This document shows positions 1 to 8,999 of a stretch of 64,000 bases of DNA, in pieces. The notes under the pieces are model-generated. The model was not told the DNA's origin and did no database searches. It was given only the letters and a program-made list of their open reading frames with translations. Source of the DNA: Oscillospiraceae bacterium (GTDB lineage Bacteria; Bacillota; Clostridia; WRLR01); NCBI GenBank assembly GCA_009777515.1, contig WRLR01000005.1, positions 1 to 64,000 on the forward strand, in the 5' to 3' direction. How positions within the stretch are numbered: position 1 is the first letter of the stretch; each line of letters opens with the position of its first letter. Both the position numbers and the translations under genes were made by a program.

Positions 1-2
1 GC

Positions 3-236
3 GTGCGCGACACGGAGGTAGACTTTGTGTGCGAAAAACGCGGCGGCAAACTGTATATTCAAGTATGCTATTTATTGATCGATGAATCAACCATCAATCG
101 GGAATTCGCCTCCCTTTTAGAGATAAAAGACAACTACCCCAAGTATGTGCTGTATAAAGAAAGCTCCTTCAAAGGGAATTATGAGGGGATTCCTGCAATT
201 AGCATTGATGACTGGCTGCTTGGATATTCGGATTAA
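3..236 (+). CDS. AAA ATPase / DUF4143-type protein, C-terminal fragment (gene starts outside window)
   Basis: DTEVDFVCEKRGGKLYIQV...IKDNYPKYVL matches the C-terminal region of the full-length DUF4143-type ATPase at 57435-58676 (DMEVDFIAEKPAKRLYIQV...IKDNYEKIIL). Confidence 0.8.
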   Translation: MRDTEVDFVCEKRGGKLYIQVCYLLIDESTINREFASLLEIKDNYPKYVLYKESSFKGNYEGIPAISIDDWLLGYSD

Positions 237-252
237 AGACAACATTCCGAAG

Positions 253-912
253 CTATAATACTTTTTTATAATGTTTGGCGATATAATCTGATGCATCATT
301 TATGAAATTCATCGTACTTTCGTATGTAACGAATGTGTTTTCCGATAAATCCTGGCGGCTTTTGCCCATATACCAATCGTTAAGAATGTAAGCCTTTTGC
401 TTTTTAATTTCAGATGCGAATATGATGCCTGCAATATCGACGCCATGCGATATTAATAAGCTTTGCCATAAATACTCCCTTTTATCATATGTCAGCGCTA
501 ACTCTACATCTATTTTACTCAAATCCTGATAATACAAGCCGCCATAGCCTTTCTTTACTTCCTCGGGATACGCTAGCCTATATGGCGTCCAGAGTGTGCT
601 GTTATTATAAATATCCGCGAGCACATGCGTGCAATAGCCCAAAACAAAATCGCTATTTTCTGATTTGATATTATTACATAAAACATTCAGCACATTATCT
701 GCCCATTCATCATCATTTGTTATCATACCCCACGGTTCTCCGCTGACACAAAGATGGGTAATCTTTTTAAAGTCTGATATATAGTTAGCTCTATTATGCA
801 CCGCGTCAGGGGCTATGCTTCCCAGTAAAAACTGTGGCATATCTTTAATGGAATCATGGTATATTTCGCTAATATTTATAGCGATGATCATGTGTGTCAT
901 TGCAAAAGGCAT
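253..912 (-). CDS. zinc-dependent phospholipase C-like / metal-dependent hydrolase family protein
   Basis: N-terminal MPFAMTHMIIA...FLLGSIAPDAVH and later GYCTHVLADIYNN, typical of the zinc-dependent phospholipase C-like family. Confidence 0.65.
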   Translation of the reverse strand: MPFAMTHMIIAINISEIYHDSIKDMPQFLLGSIAPDAVHNRANYISDFKKITHLCVSGEPWGMITNDDEWADNVLNVLCNNIKSENSDFVLGYCTHVLADIYNNSTLWTPYRLAYPEEVKKGYGGLYYQDLSKIDVELALTYDKREYLWQSLLISHGVDIAGIIFASEIKKQKAYILNDWYMGKSRQDLSENTFVTYESTMNFINDASDYIAKHYKKVL

Positions 913-959
913 ATTAATTTCCCCCTACCAATAAATAGGATATTGTTAAAAAAAATTTA

Positions 960-1682
960 TTAAACGCGATATGCTACGGATGTTTTGGCTAGTTCATCAA
1001 CATATTCATCACCTAATATTGTCTTTAATACATGCAATGCCTCATGGTAATCATTTTTATGCATTTCGCTATACTCATTTATGTGAGTTTGGCTTGCCTC
1101 GCGATCGTTCCGCACCATTTTGAACCCGAGGGAATGGTAAAGCCTGACGGCGACATGGCTCCATGTTTGCGTATGCAGCCATACCGGGAGATTGGGTTCC
1201 AATGATTGGAACAACTCCAGCGCTTTGACCGCCACAAACCGGCCCAGCCTTCTGCCTTGATATTCCGGGCAGACTGCCACCCAATGCATTAGGGCTTGGC
1301 GGCCAGATTCATTTTCGGTGAACCATGCGTTAGCCGTCGCTATGGGGAGTCCGTCGGGATTGAGGGCAAACAGGCAGCGTTTTTGCAATTCATCGACGTG
1401 CGGCATAAATGTCTTCTCGAAATAGTTAATCGCTCTGTTTTGCGAATCAAATTCCAAAACCGATGTTTCGATCCTGCCCCAATGTTCAACATCGGATGGC
1501 GCAAAGAGTCTCCATGAATAATTTTCCGGCAGGTTGGGCTCGACATATTTAATATATTGATTGGTGTCGTGCCTCATGATTATGTTTTTATATTCGATAC
1601 TTTTGTCCAGGATGGTTAACGCCCCCTCACAGTCCCCGGCAGTAAACTTATTTGATGTAATAAGGACACAAGCGACTTGCAA
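960..1682 (-). CDS. GNAT family N-acetyltransferase
   Basis: VCPEYQGRRLGRFVAVKALELF...LYHSLGFKMV, GNAT motif A and C-terminal signature. Confidence 0.85.
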   Translation of the reverse strand: MQVACVLITSNKFTAGDCEGALTILDKSIEYKNIIMRHDTNQYIKYVEPNLPENYSWRLFAPSDVEHWGRIETSVLEFDSQNRAINYFEKTFMPHVDELQKRCLFALNPDGLPIATANAWFTENESGRQALMHWVAVCPEYQGRRLGRFVAVKALELFQSLEPNLPVWLHTQTWSHVAVRLYHSLGFKMVRNDREASQTHINEYSEMHKNDYHEALHVLKTILGDEYVDELAKTSVAYRV

Positions 1683-2010
1683 CGGGCTTGGCCGTTGTCG
1701 CCAAATTTAAGAGCTATAATGCCCTGCCAGCCATATTGCTGCCCACGTCAGTATAACAATATATCGTCTATTAATCCATAGGCTAGATGGGTACGCCGAC
1801 ATGCCAACAGCAGCCCACCGTTTGCTTCCTTATGCTCCCCGCCTGCTCCCCGTATGTTGTCCATTTGCTTCCCATATGCTGTTTGTTTGCTTCACGTCAG
1901 CATAGTTTTAGGGATATAATGATTATAACGTCGATAACGGCGATATTGATTCCAGGAGGCGGGACGCTGCGGATCGTCTGCGGACGCGAACTCAACGACG
2001 AGGTTTTTTT

Positions 2011-2862
2011 ATGGAAATGCGAACCGAGCAGGAAATAATGGATGTAATTTTAAACGTTGCCAAAGCGGATGAACGTATTCGGGCGGTCAGCATGGAAGGC
2101 TCGCGCGCCAATCCCGCCGCGCCAAAAGACATATATATGGACTATGACATAACCTACTACGTGGCGGACATAAAACCATTTTATAACAACCCAGAATGGG
2201 CATTAAAGGCATTTGGACAGCCGCTGATAATGCAAATGCCCGAAGCAATGCGCTATCCGTGCGGCGACGGAAACTTCAACTATATGATGATATACCCGGA
2301 TGGCGTGAGAATTGATCTGTCATTTGAATTTGAACGATATATTGACGACGGCGAGCCGTCTGTAACGCTTTTAGATAAAGACAACGGAAACGGCTTTCGC
2401 CCTGAAATGCCGTTGCCGAATGACACATTATGGCATATCAAGCCACCGGATGAATTGTTTTATTATTCCTGCTGCAACAATTTTTGGTGGTGCTTGAACA
2501 ATGTAGCCAAGGGAATCGCGCGGGACGAGCTGCCATACGTCATGAGCATGTTGAATGATGTGGTAAGGGCTGAACTGCATGATATGATGGGGTGGTATAT
2601 CGGCGCGCAGCGCGGCTTCGGCCTCACTGTCGGCAAAAACGGCAAATATTTCAAGCGCTACCTGCCGCCGGAACTATATGCGCAATATGCAGCCACTTAT
2701 GCAGGCAGCGATTATAATGATATTTGGAAATCGATATACACTATGTGCGATTTATTTCATACGCTAGCTCTGCCGGTCGCAGCGCACTGCGGCTTTACGT
2801 ACCGGCAGCATGAAGAAAATGGTATACGGGAGTATTTAAGAATGGTGAAGAATGTTCGATAA
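2011..2862 (+). CDS. aminoglycoside 6-adenylyltransferase-like (ANT(6)/AadE family) nucleotidyltransferase
   Basis: MRTEQEIMDVILNVAKADERIRAVSMEGSRANP...DYDITYYV, conserved nucleotidyltransferase core of the ANT(6) family over the full length. Confidence 0.85.
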   Translation: MEMRTEQEIMDVILNVAKADERIRAVSMEGSRANPAAPKDIYMDYDITYYVADIKPFYNNPEWALKAFGQPLIMQMPEAMRYPCGDGNFNYMMIYPDGVRIDLSFEFERYIDDGEPSVTLLDKDNGNGFRPEMPLPNDTLWHIKPPDELFYYSCCNNFWWCLNNVAKGIARDELPYVMSMLNDVVRAELHDMMGWYIGAQRGFGLTVGKNGKYFKRYLPPELYAQYAATYAGSDYNDIWKSIYTMCDLFHTLALPVAAHCGFTYRQHEENGIREYLRMVKNVR

Positions 2863-2875
2863 TTAGGAGGTTTGT

Positions 2876-3562
2876 ATGAACGAGATAATCCGGCGGCGCA
2901 AATCAATTCGCAAATATGACAGAACACAGCTTGGCGATGAAATACTTGGCAAAGTACGCGAACAGATTGCGAACCTTACGCCTCTATATCCGGATATCAG
3001 GTACTCCGTTGACATCGCTCACAAGACAAAAGGGCTGTTGGCACAGGGTTCAGGCGCTTCTACCTTTCTCGTCTTTCGAGGCGAGGAGGGTTCCGCCTCT
3101 TACGTAAATATCGGCTTTATCGGGCAGCAGATGGACCTGTACTTTTCGGCGAACGGCCTAGGCTCATGTTGGCTCGGCATGGCAAAACCTAATGAGAGGG
3201 GCGATTTGTCCTATATCATCAGCATGGCTTTCGGCAAACCCGCCGACGCGCTCCACCGCAGCTTGTCAGAATTCAACCGCAAGCCCCTCTCTGAAATAAG
3301 CGAGGGTGACGACGTTCGGTTGGAAGCTGCCAGGCTTGCGCCGAGCGGTATGAACGCACAGGGTTGGTTCTTCGTTGCAAAAGATGGGGCAATAATCTGC
3401 TATCGCAAGAAATCCGGAATTATGTCTGAAAAATTAGGCTGTATCGATATGGGCATTGCGCTCTGGCACATCGCGAGCGAGAGCGACGGCTTCCGCTTCT
3501 CGAAAGAACCGGACGCGCCGGAACGAAAGGGGTTCATTTACGTAGGGACGGTGGGCAGATGA
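2876..3562 (+). CDS. nitroreductase-family protein
   Basis: N-term IIRRRKSIRKYDRTQLGDEIL and GLGSCWLGM...RLAPSGMNAQGWFF. Confidence 0.85.
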   Translation: MNEIIRRRKSIRKYDRTQLGDEILGKVREQIANLTPLYPDIRYSVDIAHKTKGLLAQGSGASTFLVFRGEEGSASYVNIGFIGQQMDLYFSANGLGSCWLGMAKPNERGDLSYIISMAFGKPADALHRSLSEFNRKPLSEISEGDDVRLEAARLAPSGMNAQGWFFVAKDGAIICYRKKSGIMSEKLGCIDMGIALWHIASESDGFRFSKEPDAPERKGFIYVGTVGR

Positions 3563-3630
3563 AAAAGTTACCTCTTGGAATACAAAGCTTTCGAAAAATC
3601 ATTGAAGGCGATACTGCGAGGTAATAGAGC

Positions 3631-3673
3631 AGCAGGGGCAGTTAGGAATGGTATTATCCCAACTGCCCCTGCT
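3631..3673. terminator. hairpin between convergent genes
   Basis: Perfect 13-bp inverted repeat agcaggggcagtt / aactgcccctgct (3631-3643 and 3661-3673). Confidence 0.7.
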
Positions 3674-3696
3674 ACTCCCCAATTATCCTTTACTGT

Positions 3697-5946
3697 TTAC
3701 AATGCGGCTACTATGCCGCTTTGGGCGTAGCTGTCCAAATATGCTGTCCACCATGAAATCGCAGTATTCAACGAATTTTGAGACCAATAGGATATTGTGT
3801 AACTGTTTGGCAAGACCTTGTATTGCCGTGTGCCTACGATGATGATGTCGTCTTTGGATACCGATAATTGGCCGCTCTTTGTGTAAAAGTCCGCAATATT
3901 ATATGTCGCCCCTCCCGGCGCAGATGTAGGCGCGGGGGTTGGCGCGGGCGTCGCGGTGGGCACCGGGGTTGGTGCGGGTGTCGCGGTGGGCGCGGGCGTC
4001 GGTGATGGAGTAGGCGCGGGCGTAAAGGTTGGCGTCGGTACGGGCACATTGCCGGAAATTACCTCTGCCACGCCGCCGGAAACATAGCTGTCCATATAGG
4101 CCGTCCACCACGTTATGGCTGTATTAATAGAGTTCTGTGGCCAATATGCAATCGTGTAGGTGCTCGATAATATCCTATATTGCCGTTCTCCAACGACTAT
4201 AATGTCCCCGCGCTTTACAGACAACTGGCCGCTCTGTGAGTAGAAGCTGACAATGTTATATGTCGCCGCACCCGGTGCAGATGTGGGCGCAGGCGTTGGC
4301 GCTATAGTGGGCGCGGGCGTGGGCGCCGGTGTCGGAGCGGGAGTGGGCGTCGGCGCAATTGTTGGCGCTGGCGTCGGAGCAGGAGTGGGTGTTGGCGCCG
4401 CTGTGGGCGCTGGCGTTGGCGTTGGCGTCGGCGCGAGCGTCGGCACAGGAGTAGGCGCGGGCGTCGGCGTCGGTGTCGTTATCGGCGCCGACATACCGGA
4501 ATACCCCATCCCCACGCACTGTGGGTTCGTCGGCATATAGTTGGCGTCGAGGGCTGGATTTACTTCAAGCGAACCGCTGTCGCCGTTGATATGGGCCTGC
4601 CACGCGGGGAGCCGCGCGTTTGTCAGCGTCCTGCCTGGCCTGCTGTCTGAAAAAGTGGCGTTTTTGCTTGCGATATAGTAACAGTTATTATTCATCACAG
4701 GATTACCGTCGAGAGCGGACAAACCGCCAAGCTCATTGGCGTAACGGATCTCTATCATTGGGCGGACGATAGTGTTTGGCAGGCTCACGATGTTGTGGTG
4801 GATATTCGGATTGATATTGGCGGGGCGGCCGGCATAACTTTCCCAATCCTGCATTGTGATGCCAAAGTAAATGGCGCTGTGGTACCGCCCGCCATTGGTC
4901 ACATTGACCATGGTGTTGTTGTAGACCTGGGCGTCTTTTGAACCATACAAGCCGATGCCTTCCCAACCCGTGCCAATGATCAGGTTGTTTCGCACGACGC
5001 CCCGGATATTTTCAAAATACTGCGGGTTTACTGTACGGTCAAAAAACTCCGGGCTCGTATCAAAGCCAACCATGATCCCGGCGCCGTTGGCGCGCTCGAT
5101 TCGGTTGTTTTCAATCAGCGCGTCGGTGGCGCCGCCCTTGGCGTAAATCGCGTTTGAGCATATATCATGGATATAATTATTATGAACATGCATATTGTCG
5201 CCATTGACATTGTCGATGCCTTCGGCGTTGTCCTCGCCATTCTGCGGCCTGCCGGCAAACGCGCGCCCGGAATTGTATATTTCGTTGTAGCGTATGGTGA
5301 CATTGTCGCAGTTGGGCTTTATCTTTATCACGTCGTATCGTGAATCATGCAGTATGCAGTCTTCGATAGTTATGTTGGACGCCCCGGAGCGATCGGGTTG
5401 CCCCCAGTCCCATTTGGTTTCCAGCGACACGGCGTACCAGCCGCCCATGACTTCGACGCCCTGTAGTTTACCGCCCGACGAGTCGACGTCAAAATAAACC
5501 GCTGAGTCTTCATTGTGACCTGCATTATATGTGGTCAGGTCGATAATCGCCCATTCGCCTTGTCGGGACTTTATCGTGATGTTGGCGGTTCGGATGCGGA
5601 CATTGATCCCCTCGCGGTAAGTGCCGCCGCGCAAGATTATCGTGGCGCCGGGCTGCGCCGCAGCCAAAGCTGTATTGATGCTCCTGTATGGGGCGTTGAT
5701 GGATCCATTAGCCGTCGAGTCGTTGCCGGTAGTGGATACATAGATCCCATTGGCGGGGTCGGCGCCACCAGAGCTTATGCGCGGCCCGACGCCCGGCGAC
5801 GGAGGCGCGCTGGCAAATGTGGCAGGCGGCATAGTCGCCGCGACGACCGTGACGACCATTATGAGAATGAACGCTAGTATTTTTAATGATTTTTGGTAGA
5901 TTGATTTCATATAGATCACCTCTTCTGGTTTTTTGCGGCTAATCAA
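3697..5946 (-). CDS. secreted right-handed parallel beta-helix protein with Pro/Thr linkers and two C-terminal copies of an unrecognised WW..YLDSY module
   Basis: Signal peptide; [45 protein letters not shown] plus repeated N-x-I beta-helix rungs; (APTP)n linkers; two copies of GQLSV..DDIIIVG.RQY.....WW.AYLDSY. Confidence 0.9.
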   Translation of the reverse strand: MISRKKPEEVIYMKSIYQKSLKILAFILIMVVTVVAATMPPATFASAPPSPGVGPRISSGGADPANGIYVSTTGNDSTANGSINAPYRSINTALAAAQPGATIILRGGTYREGINVRIRTANITIKSRQGEWAIIDLTTYNAGHNEDSAVYFDVDSSGGKLQGVEVMGGWYAVSLETKWDWGQPDRSGASNITIEDCILHDSRYDVIKIKPNCDNVTIRYNEIYNSGRAFAGRPQNGEDNAEGIDNVNGDNMHVHNNYIHDICSNAIYAKGGATDALIENNRIERANGAGIMVGFDTSPEFFDRTVNPQYFENIRGVVRNNLIIGTGWEGIGLYGSKDAQVYNNTMVNVTNGGRYHSAIYFGITMQDWESYAGRPANINPNIHHNIVSLPNTIVRPMIEIRYANELGGLSALDGNPVMNNNCYYIASKNATFSDSRPGRTLTNARLPAWQAHINGDSGSLEVNPALDANYMPTNPQCVGMGYSGMSAPITTPTPTPAPTPVPTLAPTPTPTPAPTAAPTPTPAPTPAPTIAPTPTPAPTPAPTPAPTIAPTPAPTSAPGAATYNIVSFYSQSGQLSVKRGDIIVVGERQYRILSSTYTIAYWPQNSINTAITWWTAYMDSYVSGGVAEVISGNVPVPTPTFTPAPTPSPTPAPTATPAPTPVPTATPAPTPAPTSAPGGATYNIADFYTKSGQLSVSKDDIIIVGTRQYKVLPNSYTISYWSQNSLNTAISWWTAYLDSYAQSGIVAAL

Positions 5947-5971
5947 TAAGGCTCAGGTTGTTCAAATAGAA

Positions 5972-6018
5972 AGGTCGAATTCGATTAGACCTAATATAAG
6001 TCTAATTGAGTTCGACCT
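5972..6018. promoter_or_regulatory. large imperfect inverted repeat upstream of the beta-helix gene; candidate BlaI-family operator
   Basis: Arms aggtcgaattcgattagac (5972-5990) and gtctaattgagttcgacct (6000-6018), 17/19 complementary, 9-nt spacer. Confidence 0.6.
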
Positions 6019-6062
6019 AATTGTCAATAGTAAATATAAAAATTTTTAATTAATAATCCTCT

Positions 6063-7604
6063 TTAATCCATTGCTTCCAATTTGCCGCTTTCCACCCAAC
6101 TGTCGAGATAGTCGATCCACCATAGAACAACCTGTTCATGGGAAGGCTGGGTGTAGAAGGAGAGGGCGAGCGAATCCACAATGACTTCATATCGCCGGTC
6201 GCCCGCAATGAGAGTATCGCCGCCGTTTACCGTCAGCGTTCTTTCGGAGCCATCCTCGTCAAGCGCTAGGCCGAGAGCGGAAAAATCGCCGTCTTCATTA
6301 TTATAATAATCGGCAATGGCATGTGCCGTTCCCTGACCATATCCGCCGACGGACCCTATCGAACCGCCACCGGAACTATCGCCGGCGCCGTCGATACTTT
6401 CACCACTATCACTATTTCCGCTATCGCCATCGACGTTTTCTCCTCCGATGCTTTCGCCGCCGCTTTCAACGCTTTCACCGCCGTCGCTGCCACCGTTGTC
6501 GCTTTCGCCGTCGCTTTCGTCGCCCCTTGAATTGCCGCCAGAACCCAGTGCGGCGGCGGCGCTTGATTCCAACAACGCCGCATTGCTAACCCTGCTCAAT
6601 ACAAGCCCAAAACTTATAATTGTGACGAGCACAATAGCCAATGCTACCGCAACCCGCGAGGATTTCTTGAAATTCATTACATTTTTTATGCGCTTCTTTA
6701 TGCCGTCGTCGCCAAATGCGAGCGGGAGACCGCCAATAACAGGCTGGCCAACCGCCAAAGACAGCAAAGACATCGAGTAGTCCTTTTTTATCTCCCCGCC
6801 CAACTCTTTCAATACGCGTTCGTCGCAGGACATTTCCATATCCACGCTCATCAGCAGGAACGCCGCCCAAGCGAATGGGTTGAACCAGTGAAAGCAAAGA
6901 ATGAAATATGCCAAAAACTTTATAATATGATCGAACCGCCGAATATGCGTCTGTTCATGAAGTATTATATAGTCGCGCTCCTGCCCTGATAAATTCAGCG
7001 GGATATAGATTTTCGGGTTGAAAGCGCCCGACACGAACGGCGATCGGATACAATCGGTTTCGTAGAGATTGTGTTCATTGTCAATGCGGATAGCCGAACC
7101 CAGCTTATGTTTGAGGCGAGCATATGACGCCGCCCCTAAAACCAGTAGAAAAACCGTGCCGACGAACCACGCCCATGAACCAAATACCGTCCAGAACTGC
7201 ACAAAATTTACGTTGGCGACGCTGGCGGCGTTTGTGGCATTTGTAGCGTTTGCAGCACTGGTAGCGATATTAGCGATATCGGCCTGCGGTGGTATCAGCA
7301 CATTGCCGAAGGCGTTGTTTAAGAATGGTATCCCGCTGTCGATGCGGGGAGCGGGCTGCGTCGCAATGTCCGGTGGTATGATCTGCGCATTGAACGGGAT
7401 CAGGCTGAACACGCTTTCGATTGATAAGGGGAAAGCCAGCCTGAACCACGCCACAGCCCATAGGCAATAGGATATAATTTTAGGGGCTTTTTTAATCGAA
7501 AGGCGGACGAGGCAGATTGCCGCGACGACAAAAGCGCCGGTAATGCTCATATTCAAAACTGTAAGGAACAGTTTATCCATTGCCGCCGCCCCTCTCATGT
7601 TCAT
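6063..7604 (-). CDS. M56-family (BlaR1/MecR1-like) transmembrane metallopeptidase receptor with non-penicillin-binding C-terminal region
   Basis: HEQTHIRRFDH (HExxH), CDERVLKELG, four-TM organisation; overlaps a BlaI-like gene; Ser/Gly/Asp-rich linker then a C-terminal WWIDYLDSWVESG module. Confidence 0.9.
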   Translation of the reverse strand: MNMRGAAAMDKLFLTVLNMSITGAFVVAAICLVRLSIKKAPKIISYCLWAVAWFRLAFPLSIESVFSLIPFNAQIIPPDIATQPAPRIDSGIPFLNNAFGNVLIPPQADIANIATSAANATNATNAASVANVNFVQFWTVFGSWAWFVGTVFLLVLGAASYARLKHKLGSAIRIDNEHNLYETDCIRSPFVSGAFNPKIYIPLNLSGQERDYIILHEQTHIRRFDHIIKFLAYFILCFHWFNPFAWAAFLLMSVDMEMSCDERVLKELGGEIKKDYSMSLLSLAVGQPVIGGLPLAFGDDGIKKRIKNVMNFKKSSRVAVALAIVLVTIISFGLVLSRVSNAALLESSAAAALGSGGNSRGDESDGESDNGGSDGGESVESGGESIGGENVDGDSGNSDSGESIDGAGDSSGGGSIGSVGGYGQGTAHAIADYYNNEDGDFSALGLALDEDGSERTLTVNGGDTLIAGDRRYEVIVDSLALSFYTQPSHEQVVLWWIDYLDSWVESGKLEAMD

Positions 7605-7974
7605 CTATCAGCCGTTTTATCTCCTCCACTTGCTCCGGGAGCAATTTTCGGTTGCTGGTATATGAAGCGATAAACATTGGCAGAGAACCGCCGAAAGCGT
7701 CGTCCACATATTGGTGGCTCTGCCCCGCGATGATCTCATCACGCGAATAGAGCATGGTCACGCATGAATTTTCATTTTTGGCAAGCCCTTTGCCGATCAG
7801 GAACTTTAAGTTCGTAAACGTGGTGGACTTTTTCCAGCCGAACTCCCGTTCCGCAATCTTTATCATTTCCATAGATGCAATCGGCGCGTTGGCCCACAAA
7901 AGGTCCGCAAGCCTTGTCTCGGCATTAGTCAATTTAAATACAGGAGCCATATATGCCTTTCCATTGATCTCCAT
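7573..7974 (-). CDS. BlaI/MecI/CopY family transcriptional repressor (start may be 7950, MAPVFKLTNAE)
   Basis: KLTNAETRLADLLWANAPIASMEMIKIAEREFGWKKSTTFTNLKFLIGKGLA, winged-helix BlaI family; coupled to the M56 gene. Confidence 0.9.
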   Translation of the reverse strand: MEINGKAYMAPVFKLTNAETRLADLLWANAPIASMEMIKIAEREFGWKKSTTFTNLKFLIGKGLAKNENSCVTMLYSRDEIIAGQSHQYVDDAFGGSLPMFIASYTSNRKLLPEQVEEIKRLIDEHERGGGNG

Positions 7975-8010
7975 TGATCACTTGTGATCACCTGTGATCA
8001 CCTGATCATT
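7961..8010. repeat. 10-bp tandem repeat, palindromic core TGATCA, at the start of the blaI-like gene
   Basis: ccattgatct ccattgatca cttgtgatca cctgtgatca cctgatcatt. Confidence 0.7.
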
Positions 8011-8080
8011 TTATCATTTGACCACTACATATCCTTGATCACTATATATCGTAGTTACCATTTACAATGCGGCATAAAAC

Positions 8081-8099
8081 AAGTCGAAATTAATTAGAC
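8081..8099. promoter_or_regulatory. operator-like half site related to the 5972-6018 inverted repeat, between the blaI-like and ECF sigma genes
   Basis: aagtcgaaattaattagac; 16/19 identical to aggtcgaactcaattagac (reverse complement of the right arm of 5972-6018), both followed by ttat.tta. Confidence 0.45.
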
Positions 8100-8288
8100 T
8101 TATCTTAATTTAACAGACTCCAGCCTGCATGTCAACAGTTGACACGGATGCGGGCAACACCGCACAGCACAGTATTTTTTCCAACCCAGCATGACAGGCT
8201 CGTCGTGTTTTCTATGCCAACCATGCCTTTCTACGGAATAAATTTTTATTAAATATCCGACATTTTGCTTTTATAAATCGTATTATTA

Positions 8289-8999
8289 ATGAAAGGGGGC
8301 AGCGATTTGATGCCAACCGTGCCAGCGCGCGGCAAGGGAACGGCATGCGGCAATACCGAAAAAGCATATTCGAAGCATTTCGATGCAGAGGAAATATATA
8401 TGGAGCATTTCGATATGAAAGAAACATATGCGCGGCATTTTGATACAGATAAAAAATATGTGCGGCATTTTAATACAGATAAAACATATACGCAGCATTT
8501 CGATGCAGATGAAACATATGCAAAGTATTTCGATATAGAGGCAATTTATACGCGGCATTTCAATATGGTTTATCGCATTTGCTATTCATACCTTAAAAAT
8601 CCCGCTGATACAGAAGACGCAACTGCGGATGTATTCGTAAAGCTTATGCGAAGAGGCATCGTCTTCGGTGATGCCGAATATGAAAAGGCGTGGCTGATAC
8701 GTACGGCAATAAACACTAGCAAGGATTGCCTCAAGCATTGGTGGCGCAACCGCGCAAATATTAACGAGTATGAACACATACAAGGCGATCAGGGCGATAG
8801 CTCTTTGGAGATTGATGAAACTTTAAAAGCCGTCATGGAGCTGCCCGCGCGCTATAAGGATGTGATATACCTCCATTATTACGAGGGCTACACATCCGGC
8901 GATATAGCTAAAATTCTGAAAAAACCGTATTCCACTATCCGAAACCACATGCGTGAGGCTCGAAAACTATTGAGAGGAGTTTTGGAAAATGAGGGATAG
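8289..8999 (+). CDS. ECF RNA polymerase sigma factor with repeat-expanded N-terminus
   Basis: FNMVYRICYSYLKNPADTEDATADVFVKLM (region 2) and LPARYKDVIYLHYYEGYTSGDIAKILKKPYSTIRNHMREARKLLR (region 4). Confidence 0.92.
   Translation: MKGGSDLMPTVPARGKGTACGNTEKAYSKHFDAEEIYMEHFDMKETYARHFDTDKKYVRHFNTDKTYTQHFDADETYAKYFDIEAIYTRHFNMVYRICYSYLKNPADTEDATADVFVKLMRRGIVFGDAEYEKAWLIRTAINTSKDCLKHWWRNRANINEYEHIQGDQGDSSLEIDETLKAVMELPARYKDVIYLHYYEGYTSGDIAKILKKPYSTIRNHMREARKLLRGVLENEG
8358..8567 (+). repeat. seven 30-bp in-frame tandem repeats in the sigma factor N-terminus
   Basis: Units such as gataaaacatatacgcagcatttcgatgca encode (D/E)xxYxxHFDx; the last unit merges into sigma region 2.1. Confidence 0.95.

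Noticed and set aside
1785-1910. Degenerate tgctccccgtatg/tgcttcccatatg repeats
   Set aside because: Only about three weakly similar 22-bp copies; too diverged to claim as an array.
4253-4540. Gly/Val/Ala repeat ORF and other ORFs over the PT-repeat region
   Set aside because: Alternate-frame readings of the (APTP)n linker of the beta-helix gene.
3692-8073. Shared tttacaatgcggc string at the beta-helix 3' end and in the blaI upstream region
   Set aside because: Only about 13 nt with no extended similarity; may be chance, not claimed as a site.
8289-8999. Diversity-generating retroelement explanation for the sigma repeats
   Set aside because: No reverse transcriptase or template repeat seen; variation among units is not adenine-specific in an obvious way.
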